Below, one piece after another: positions 6,778 to 11,839 of a stretch of DNA of 11,839 bases. Within the stretch, counting starts at the first letter, position 1; each line of letters starts with the position of its first letter. Origin of the DNA: JBHJGO01 sp050331715. Lineage in GTDB: Bacteria; Cyanobacteriota; Cyanobacteriia; Cyanobacteriales; Microcoleaceae. Location of the stretch: the NCBI GenBank assembly GCA_050331715.1, contig JBHJGO010000075.1:1-11839 (forward strand). Reading direction: 5' to 3'. Below the pieces are notes generated by a model. It saw nothing but the letters and a program-made list of their open reading frames with translations, made no database searches and was not told the DNA's origin. The position numbers were made by a program, and so were the translations under genes.

Positions 6778-8136
6778 CTAGAGTGCTCCCGCTGCAGTTT
6801 GATCCAGAACGCTATCAGAGAGGTGAGTGGTAATATTCATCGCTTGCAGAACCGGACGACCTTCAACCCCTTTGGGGTAATCAATCACCGTGACTGCGCC
6901 GTTGCCCTGTTTGAAATTCCAGAAGTGTTCTGGATCGAGGTCAAATAACTGACAGAGGGCCGCCTTATTCACCGCATCGTGGGCTACAACGATGGCGACA
7001 ATCGGTTGCTGATCAATGGATTGCACCATTTTTCGCCAGGCAACTTTCACCCGTTCCCAGACCTGTTGCAGGTTCTCGCCTTCCGGCATTTGCACCACCT
7101 CTGGAGTGGTTTTCCACTGTTGTAGCAGTCCAGGATAACTTTGATTAATTTCGTCCTCCAGCTTACCCTCCCAGAGACCATGACTAATTTCCTTGAAGTC
7201 ATCATCAAACTGGAGTTTAATGCCTGGATGATGCTCCAGAATAATCTCAGCAGTTTCCCTGGGACGGGCCATGGGGCTACTGAAACCAGCATCAATCTGG
7301 AAGGACTTAAGAAATTCTCCGGCTTTCCTGCCCTGTTGACGACCATTGTCATTCAGGGGAACGTCAATCTGCCCCTGGAATTGTCCCTTGCGGTTCCACT
7401 CCGTTTCCCCATGACGAATCAGTAGTAAACGCGGCCCCTGGTGATTGCTACGAAAAGACGGCAAATCAGAGGAGAGATGTTGCGTTAAATTCATCGATTC
7501 CAACTGCACTGCCGCTGGCGGTGGAAATTCTCCCGATGCCACGTCAGCAATATTCAAAATGCTGATACCACAGTTGGACTGCTGAATTCCCTGGTAAAAC
7601 TTTGGCTGAATTCCCAAGGCCGTTGCAATCAAGCAGCGATTGATTCCGTTATGGGCAACGACTAAAACCGTTTCATCCTTATGTCGAGCTAATAAATCTA
7701 ACCAAAATTGCTTAGCCTGCTCGAATAGAGAGAGTACCGGAAAATGCTGGCGTTCCTGACCATTTTCAGAGATTGTCATGAAGAACTCATCCGGTTGTTC
7801 TTGCCAACGCTGATAATCCTGTGGAAACTGCTCAATCACGGCCTGACGTTGCAGGTTTTCCCAAAGCGGTAGGTCAACTTCTAGTAATAGTTCTGTTGGC
7901 TGTAGGTTTGGCTGAGTTTTGAGGTGAGAGCGGATAATTTCAGCCGTTTCACGGGCACGTTGCAAGGGACTACAATACATTGCCCCAAACTGAATATTCG
8001 CCAGGACTTCTCCAGTACGGGCCGCATCACTTTGGCCTTTTTCAGTCAGAACGGATTCGTCGAGTCGGCCTTGAATTCGATGCTCGACATTGTAGGTACT
8101 TTGGCCATGACGGACGAGGATAACGCGGGTCGTCAT
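6778..8136 (-). CDS. Tandem two-domain histidine phosphatase (phosphoglycerate mutase-like)
   Basis: Encodes 452 residues from ATG 8136, with GGAG 5 nt upstream. It consists of two complete histidine-phosphatase domains. Domain 1 (about 1-200) has LVRHGQSTYN (H10), SPLQRARETAE (R60), LLEVDLPLWE (E86) and VVAHNGINR (H162). Domain 2 (about 235-425) has LIRHGETEWN (H242), SPMARPRETAE (R291), FKEISHGLWEG (E316) and VVAHDAVNK (H386). Both keep the nucleophilic histidine, the phosphate-binding arginine, the acid and the second histidine, so both may be active. Each domain is followed by a similar tail (MNLTQHLS at 215-222, MNITTHLS at 433-440), which shows a whole-domain duplication. These enzymes are often annotated as phosphoglycerate mutase, but small-molecule phosphatase activity, for example on phosphoserine, is at least as likely. 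It heads a probable two-gene operon with the dihydroorotase homologue 24 nt downstream. Confidence 0.93.
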   Translation of the reverse strand: MTTRVILVRHGQSTYNVEHRIQGRLDESVLTEKGQSDAARTGEVLANIQFGAMYCSPLQRARETAEIIRSHLKTQPNLQPTELLLEVDLPLWENLQRQAVIEQFPQDYQRWQEQPDEFFMTISENGQERQHFPVLSLFEQAKQFWLDLLARHKDETVLVVAHNGINRCLIATALGIQPKFYQGIQQSNCGISILNIADVASGEFPPPAAVQLESMNLTQHLSSDLPSFRSNHQGPRLLLIRHGETEWNRKGQFQGQIDVPLNDNGRQQGRKAGEFLKSFQIDAGFSSPMARPRETAEIILEHHPGIKLQFDDDFKEISHGLWEGKLEDEINQSYPGLLQQWKTTPEVVQMPEGENLQQVWERVKVAWRKMVQSIDQQPIVAIVVAHDAVNKAALCQLFDLDPEHFWNFKQGNGAVTVIDYPKGVEGRPVLQAMNITTHLSDSVLDQTAAGAL

Positions 8137-8208
8137 TGTTACTCCGAAGGATTACTCTGAAAAGCTGGCTGAGAACTGAGCCAATCTAGCCCGGTCAAAA
8201 CCAGGAGA

Positions 8209-8214
8209 ATTGTA
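8209..8214 (-). promoter_or_regulatory. Possible -10 element of the phosphatase operon
   Basis: On the minus strand this reads TACAAT, five of six consensus bases, about 73 nt before the phosphatase start. No good -35 box stands at 16-18 nt upstream, so it is only a candidate. Confidence 0.3.
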
Positions 8215-8297
8215 CCTTAGTTTGGGATCGGGCTGTTGCACCGAGGCGGGATGACCCTGTCCCTACTGGATTAATCGGTAGTGATTGATGCGTAACG

Positions 8298-8349
8298 ATT
8301 GACTGGAATGATTGACTGGGATAATTGACTGGGATAATTGATTGGGAAA
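8298..8349. repeat. 13-nt tandem repeat, four copies
   Basis: Four head-to-tail units begin at 8298, 8311, 8324 and 8337. The consensus is ATTGACTGGGATA; units 2 and 3 are identical, unit 1 ends GGAATG and unit 4 reads ATTGATTGGGAAA. A degenerate partial unit (ATTGATG) starts at 8284. The repeat is non-coding and lies upstream of the phosphatase operon. It may arise by slippage or serve as an array of binding sites. Confidence 0.85.
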
Positions 8350-8367
8350 TATGCCAAATTTTCCAAT
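8341..8367. repeat. Hairpin built on the last tandem repeat unit
   Basis: ATTGGGAAA (8341-8349) pairs with TTTTCCAAT (8359-8367) over nine positions, including one G-T pair, around a 9-nt loop. The left arm is the end of the fourth 13-nt repeat unit. No U tract follows on the plus strand, so it is not a convincing terminator. Confidence 0.5.
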
Positions 8368-8605
8368 GGGATAAAACAAATTCTTATCAATTGGCCAACC
8401 TGATCGTGGTAAATTATGGGGGATTACGCCATTTGCCTAACTTATGGCGGATTTCGAGGTCACTCTGGCGAGCTGGAGCTTTGCAGGGTTAGGTTGCAGT
8501 TCAGTCAAGTTTTGCGGAATAGCCTGATGAGTTGATGGTTGCCCCGTAGTGATCTTTGTAATGATAGAGATTGCATGACAATAAGTTGACAGTTTGTAAC
8601 TCGCC

Positions 8606-8854
8606 ATGAATAATCCATCATTGAACAATCCATCGCTGATCGAGACGCCTGTGCATGAGCCCGCTGACGTGATTCCCACTGAGGAAGTAACTTCTCTCCT
8701 GGGATGGCTAAAGTCAACGGGACGCTTAATTGCTCGGGATGTTCAAGAACAGACCAGTTATCTGGAAGCAGATCAGGAGATCTCAGATTTGATCGTGGAT
8801 GAGTCTTCCTACGAGGACGAGGAAGATGACAGCGAAGAAGTCGCAGATGACTAG
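8606..8854 (+). CDS. Small acidic cyanobacterial protein (DUF3134-like)
   Basis: Encodes 82 residues from ATG 8606, with no clear Shine-Dalgarno sequence. The pattern NPSL near the start, then EPADVIPTEEVTSLLGWLKSTGRLIARD and a very acidic C-terminal tail (EDEEDDSEEVADD), matches what I remember of the DUF3134 family, which is restricted to cyanobacteria and has no known function. There is no signal peptide or membrane segment. The N-terminus carries a five-residue duplication, NNPSL-NNPSL, from a 15-nt tandem repeat. Most family members, as I recall, have a single NPSL, so the duplication is probably recent. The gene stands alone between the divergent phosphatase operon and mraY, which starts 173 nt downstream. 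The family assignment is from memory. Confidence 0.75.
   Translation: MNNPSLNNPSLIETPVHEPADVIPTEEVTSLLGWLKSTGRLIARDVQEQTSYLEADQEISDLIVDESSYEDEEDDSEEVADD
8609..8638 (+). repeat. 15-nt coding tandem duplication
   Basis: AATAATCCATCATTG (8609-8623) is followed directly by AACAATCCATCGCTG (8624-8638). They differ at three positions, all synonymous, and both encode NNPSL. Confidence 0.85.
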
Positions 8855-8863
8855 GTTCTAGCG

Positions 8864-8880
8864 CTGTATTTCTGGTACAG
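8864..8880 (+). terminator. Weak hairpin after the small acidic ORF
   Basis: CTGTA (8864-8868) pairs with TACAG (8876-8880) around a 7-nt loop, 9 nt after the stop codon, followed by TTTCCTG. The stem is only 5 bp and the T run short, so termination is doubtful. Confidence 0.2.
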
Positions 8881-9027
8881 TTTCCTGTGTGTTGTGATGT
8901 TTCATCGACTCACGATGCAGAGGACATACTGAAAGGTTCTATCAGGAGTCGCGCTGGAGGGTTTGATTGTTCTGTTCAGCTAGCTGTCTCAGGGTCAAAT
9001 CTTCCATTGTTGAAGTTGGTGTAGAGG

Positions 9028-10137
9028 ATGCGTTTAGAAACTTCTGAGGATACTCTGTTTTCCAGAATTGGTCTGTCCCGGCTGTCCGGTCAAGCTCTGT
9101 TTTTCTGGGTTGGCATTGGATTAACGGTACTTTCAGTACTGCTCGATCTGACCACTGGCCATTTTGCGGATTGGAAGACTTCCGTTTTTGTTCCCTTTGC
9201 TCTTTGTACCCTGACCGCAGCCTTACTGGGATATTGGGTAGTTCCAATGTTGGTTCGGATTAAGGCAGGGCAATTCATTCGGGAAGATGGCCCCCAAGCC
9301 CATTTGAAGAAGGCCGGAACGCCAACGATGGGTGGGATTTTCTTCATTCCTGTTGGGGTTGGGATTGCTCTCTTACTCTCCGGCTTTAGCCCCGATACCT
9401 GTGCTGTTGCTGGATTAACCCTGGCCTACGGGTTCATTGGCTGGATGGATGATTGGCAGATTCTGAAGCGCAAGAATAACAAAGGAATTTCTCCTCGGAT
9501 GAAGTTAGCACTGCAAGTCGGGTTTGCGGTGTTGTTTTGCAGTTGGGTGGCCTGGAGTCAGCCCGAAGTGGCCTCCGTTGCATTGCCGTTCAGGTTGGTT
9601 CTGCCTTTGGGTCTTCTCTTCTGGCCTGTGGCAGTGTTTGTTCTAGTTGCGGAGAGCAATGCGACGAACTTGACCGATGGGGTAGACGGTTTGATGGGAG
9701 GTTTGGGGGCGATCGCCTTCTTTGGATTGGCCGCTTATCTCAGCTTCACTTCCCCAGAACTGGCAACGTTCTGTGCCTGCATGAGCGGTAGTTGCTTAGG
9801 GTTCATCAGCCATAACCGAAACCCGGCCAAAGTTTTTATGGGCGATACAGGTTCCCTTGCTTTGGGTGGTGGGCTAGCTGCCGTTGCCATTCTCAGTAAT
9901 AGCCTTTGGGTCTTGTTGGTCATGAGCGGCATTTTCCTGGTTGAGACCTTGTCAGTGATTGCCCAGGTGAGCTATTACAAGGCGACTAAAGGGCCGGATG
10001 GTGTGGGTAAGCGGTTGTTCAAAATGGCTCCCTTGCATCATCATCTAGAACTCTCTGGTTGGTCAGAAGTCCAGGTGGTTGCCTGCTTCTACGCGATTAA
10101 TGCCATACTGGTGATCACAAGCTGGGTGATTCACTAG
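9028..10137 (+). CDS. mraY: Phospho-N-acetylmuramoyl-pentapeptide transferase
   Basis: Integral membrane enzyme that transfers phospho-MurNAc-pentapeptide from UDP to undecaprenyl phosphate, making lipid I, the first membrane step of peptidoglycan synthesis. The 369 residues contain about ten hydrophobic segments and all family signatures: EDGPQAHLKKAGTPTMGG (86-103), the catalytic pair D141-D142 in GWMDDWQILKRKNNKG, ESNATNLTDGVDGL (209-222), HNRNPAKVFMGDTGSLALGG (262-281, D273) and APLHHHLE (334-341). The sequence is close in type to other cyanobacterial MraY proteins. ATG 9028 is the first start after an in-frame TAG at 9022-9024; the preceding GAGG directly touches the ATG and is too close to be a normal ribosome site. 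As is usual in cyanobacteria, it is not inside a mur/fts division cluster here. A glycosyltransferase gene follows after 9 nt. Confidence 0.98.
   Translation: MRLETSEDTLFSRIGLSRLSGQALFFWVGIGLTVLSVLLDLTTGHFADWKTSVFVPFALCTLTAALLGYWVVPMLVRIKAGQFIREDGPQAHLKKAGTPTMGGIFFIPVGVGIALLLSGFSPDTCAVAGLTLAYGFIGWMDDWQILKRKNNKGISPRMKLALQVGFAVLFCSWVAWSQPEVASVALPFRLVLPLGLLFWPVAVFVLVAESNATNLTDGVDGLMGGLGAIAFFGLAAYLSFTSPELATFCACMSGSCLGFISHNRNPAKVFMGDTGSLALGGGLAAVAILSNSLWVLLVMSGIFLVETLSVIAQVSYYKATKGPDGVGKRLFKMAPLHHHLELSGWSEVQVVACFYAINAILVITSWVIH
9709..9716. repeat. HIP1 palindrome (GCGATCGC)
   Basis: A perfect octamer within mraY, in codons for the GAIAF segment just after NLTDGVDGL. Confidence 0.9.
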
Positions 10138-10146
10138 GGTTCCTTT

Positions 10147-11118
10147 ATGGTTGACGTTTCAGTTGTTGTCCCCATCTATAACGGTGAGGATGATTTACCA
10201 GGATTATTAGCCTGTTTACAGCAGCAGACCTATCCCCGTCAATCGGTCAGCTACCTGCTAGTTGACAACAACAGCAAAGACCGAACTAGCGAGATTTTAC
10301 AGGATGCAGCTCGGTCACCTTCTTTAAACCAACCTGCTGAAATTCAATCTGAGGCTGCATCAAGGCTTCAGATTGTTCCACTTTTAGAGGACAAGATCCA
10401 GAGTTCCTATGCCGCTCGCAACACAGGCATTCGATCAACTGAGTCTGAAATTATTGCTTTCACCGATGCCGATTGTCGACCTGAACCCCAATGGTTGGAA
10501 AAGCTGGTTGAGCCCTTTGCAGATGCGAGGGTAGGAATTGTGGTCGGCGAAATCATGGCGTTGCCCGGAACAACTTTGCTAGAACAACATGCGGATCGTC
10601 AGGATACCCTTTCTCAGAAACATACCCTGGCTAATAAATTCTGTCCCTACGGACAGACTGCGAATTTAGCGATTCGTCGGTCGGTTTTACAGCAAGTCGG
10701 ATTGTTCAGACCCTACTTGACTACAGGAGGAGATGCTGACCTATGCTGGCGAGCCCAGAAACAAACAGATTATCAGCTTCATTTTGCTGAGCAAGCGGTG
10801 ATCAAACATCGCCATCGCTCAACCCTCAAGTCGCTTCGCAGCCAGTGGCGACGCTATGGGGAATCCAACCGTTATCTGCATGAGTTGCATGGCGTCAGCT
10901 TAATGCCGGAGTTAAAAACGAAGGATTATGCCTATCGCCTGACTCGCTGGTTTTTGAAGGAAGTTCCGACTACAGGGGCAAAGATGGTTGCAGGAAAGGC
11001 GGATTTAGTGGATTTGCTCAGTACCCCAATTGGTTTGTTCACAGCGCAAGCACGAATCAAAGGGCAGCAACAGGCCAAACTGCCAAATGAAGCCCAAGAG
11101 ATTACTAGATTGCCATAA
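10147..11118 (+). CDS. Family 2 glycosyltransferase
   Basis: Encodes 323 residues with a GT-A fold: VSVVVPIYNGEDDL (4-17), LLVDNNSKDRT (D40), SSYAARNTGIR (87-96), the metal-binding FTDADC (D107-A-D109), the acceptor-side acidic motif GGDADLCWR (194-202) and QWRRYG (233-238), which corresponds to the QxxRW-like element of processive or inverting GT2 enzymes. There is no signal peptide and no clear membrane helix, so it is probably cytoplasmic or peripheral at the membrane. Donor and acceptor are unknown. The ATG at 10147 is 9 nt after the mraY stop, with AGGG about 7 nt upstream of the start, so co-transcription with mraY is likely. That suggests, without proving, a role in envelope glycan or lipid-linked sugar synthesis. 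The second half (240-323) has no motif I recognise. Confidence 0.93.
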   Translation: MVDVSVVVPIYNGEDDLPGLLACLQQQTYPRQSVSYLLVDNNSKDRTSEILQDAARSPSLNQPAEIQSEAASRLQIVPLLEDKIQSSYAARNTGIRSTESEIIAFTDADCRPEPQWLEKLVEPFADARVGIVVGEIMALPGTTLLEQHADRQDTLSQKHTLANKFCPYGQTANLAIRRSVLQQVGLFRPYLTTGGDADLCWRAQKQTDYQLHFAEQAVIKHRHRSTLKSLRSQWRRYGESNRYLHELHGVSLMPELKTKDYAYRLTRWFLKEVPTTGAKMVAGKADLVDLLSTPIGLFTAQARIKGQQQAKLPNEAQEITRLP

Positions 11119-11153
11119 ATGGCTGCTGTGTTCAGGGTTAGCAGACTGAATTT

Positions 11154-11839
11154 ATGTATGACAACGTTTGCAAATTTTTGGCAGAAACTTACAGCAGCGA
11201 CTTTGCTCAGTGGTTGCTAGGAGAACCCATCAACCTATCTCGAGTTGAACCCTCTGAATTACAGTCAGAACCGATTCGAGCCGATACACTCATCTTGTTG
11301 GAATCCCAGGATACGCTACTGCACCTCGAATTCCAAACTCGACCTGACCCAGAAATCCCCTTTCGCATGGCAGATTATCGACTTCGGATTCATCGTCGCT
11401 GTCCTGGTAAACAGGTGGAGCAGTTCGTGATTTATCTCAAACCGACAGGTTCAGAATTGGCTCGTCAGACTGTTTTTACCATTCCAGGAGTTCGTCACGA
11501 GTTCAGAGTGATTCGTCTGTGGGAAATTCCGGCGGAAGAATTGCTCAAGTTTTCTGGCTTGTTGCCGCTAGCAGCTCTGGGTCAAACTCAAGATCCAGAG
11601 AAAATCCTAGGCCAAGTGAGAGCAAAGATTGCAGATCTAGCTGAGAATGAACAAGGCAATGTTGCAGCAGCAACCTCAGTACTGGCAGGATTATCATTGA
11701 ACAAGGCGCTGATTCAGAAGATGCTGAAGGAGGAAGTTGTGCAGGATTCAGTGATTTATCAGGAAATTATCTCTAAGGGTCGGGCTGAGGGACGTGCTGT
11801 GGTACGGAATGAGAGTCTGGCTCAGTGTAGGTCTGAGGG
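11154..11839 (+). CDS. Rpn-family PD-(D/E)XK nuclease-like protein, 3' end outside the window
   Basis: An uninterrupted frame from ATG 11154 runs off the window end (228 full codons). The N-terminus MYDNVCKFLAE, then EPIRADTLILL (D44), LHLEFQT (E59, Q61) and IPFRMADYRLRIHRR, are hallmarks of the Rpn/PDDEXK_2 group, often annotated as recombination-promoting nuclease or putative transposase and abundant in cyanobacteria. D44 with E59-x-Q61 is the expected variant PD-(D/E)XK metal site, so the catalytic core looks intact. The middle (TSVLAGLSLNKALIQKMLKEE, 174-194, and VIYQEII, 200-206) is also typical. The C-terminus enters a (R/L)(A/S)EG-like four-residue repeat that is unusually degenerate. 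RpnA-type proteins are DNA endonucleases linked to RecA-independent recombination and, more recently, phage defence; the function of this copy is not known. It begins 35 nt after the glycosyltransferase stop, with no clear ribosome site. Confidence 0.88.
   Translation, partial: MYDNVCKFLAETYSSDFAQWLLGEPINLSRVEPSELQSEPIRADTLILLESQDTLLHLEFQTRPDPEIPFRMADYRLRIHRRCPGKQVEQFVIYLKPTGSELARQTVFTIPGVRHEFRVIRLWEIPAEELLKFSGLLPLAALGQTQDPEKILGQVRAKIADLAENEQGNVAAATSVLAGLSLNKALIQKMLKEEVVQDSVIYQEIISKGRAEGRAVVRNESLAQCRSE
11781..11839 (+). repeat. Degenerate 12-nt coding tandem repeat (four-residue units)
   Basis: Successive 12-nt units at 11781, 11793, 11805, 11817 and 11829 encode RAEG, RAVV, RNES, LAQC and RSEG (last codon cut). 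Each keeps the framework of a CGGGCTGAGGGT-like unit with scattered substitutions. The array probably continues past the window edge. Confidence 0.7.

Larger units (their letters stand above)
8137..8605. other. Divergent intergenic region with tandem repeats
   Basis: This 469-nt region separates the minus-strand phosphatase operon from the plus-strand small acidic protein. It holds the phosphatase ribosome binding site (GGAG, 8145-8142), a possible -10 element at 8209-8214, a 13-nt tandem repeat at 8298-8349, a hairpin at 8341-8367 and the 8-bp palindrome TTGGCCAA at 8391-8398. Between about 8400 and 8605 I see no convincing promoter, RNA gene or reading frame. Confidence 0.5.

Noticed and set aside
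7047..7425. Overlapping open frames within the histidine phosphatase gene on either strand
   Set aside because: The phosphatase domains are intact throughout and the other frames show no motif or ribosome site.
8298..8349. Possible CRISPR array
   Set aside because: The 13-nt units are contiguous with no unique spacers, so this is a simple tandem repeat.
8437..8717. Minus-strand open frames covering the start of the small acidic gene
   Set aside because: They lack coding features, and the plus-strand product matches a remembered cyanobacterial family.
8866..8878. GTA...TAC resembling an NtcA (nitrogen control) binding site between the small acidic ORF and mraY
   Set aside because: The spacer is seven bases, not the eight of the NtcA consensus GTA-N8-TAC, and it lies within a weak hairpin just after a stop codon.
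8977..8986. 10-bp palindrome CAGCTAGCTG upstream of mraY as an operator
   Set aside because: It stands alone with no promoter boxes placed around it, and short palindromes of this size are expected by chance at this scale.
11123..11144. Hairpin CTGCT/AGCAG after the glycosyltransferase as a terminator
   Set aside because: The stem is 5 bp with a 12-nt loop and no T run follows; the next gene begins only 10 nt later.

Overview
The window looks like a piece of a cyanobacterial chromosome, probably from a filamentous or Leptolyngbya-like lineage, though the genus cannot be fixed by eye. Support: five perfect copies of the cyanobacterial palindrome HIP1 (GCGATCGC) where about 0.2 would be expected by chance, a MraY with the typical cyanobacterial sequence, two small proteins of cyanobacteria-restricted type, and an Rpn/PD-(D/E)XK nuclease-like protein of a kind common in these genomes. 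Everything is protein coding apart from modest intergenic regions. I see no tRNA, rRNA, CRISPR array, phage or intact insertion sequence.

Layout. 83-1402 (minus): purA, starting at TTG behind a good sigma70-type promoter. 1403-1736: divergent intergenic region with strong, partly competing inverted repeats and a 14-bp palindrome. 1746-1943 (plus): small conserved cyanobacterial protein. 2023-3225 (plus): polyprenyl-phosphate-type glycosyltransferase fused to a GtrA membrane domain. 3233-5347 (minus): exported heparinase II/III-like protein, meeting the previous gene tail to tail across a palindrome that contains both stop codons and can act as a terminator both ways. 5452-6753 (minus): dihydroorotase homologue that has lost most metal ligands. 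6778-8136 (minus): histidine phosphatase with two complete catalytic domains, 24 nt upstream of the dihydroorotase homologue and probably co-transcribed with it. 8137-8605: divergent intergenic region with a 13-nt tandem repeat running into a hairpin. 8606-8854 (plus): small acidic DUF3134-like protein. 9028-10137 (plus): mraY. 10147-11118 (plus): family 2 glycosyltransferase, 9 nt behind mraY. 11154 to the window end (plus): Rpn-family nuclease-like gene, cut by the window edge inside a decaying 12-nt coding repeat.

How the genes fit together. purA (AMP synthesis) and the dihydroorotase homologue (pyrimidine pathway, probably structural rather than catalytic) concern nucleotides but are not in one operon. 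mraY with the following glycosyltransferase, and the GT-GtrA fusion opposite the heparinase-like protein, concern cell-envelope or extracellular glycans. I found no convincing new multi-gene system. The most informative oddities are the apparently dead dihydroorotase, the bidirectional terminator that carries both stop codons, the TTG-started purA with overlapping upstream mini-ORFs, the competing hairpins at 1500-1561, and the mutated repeat tail of the Rpn-like protein.
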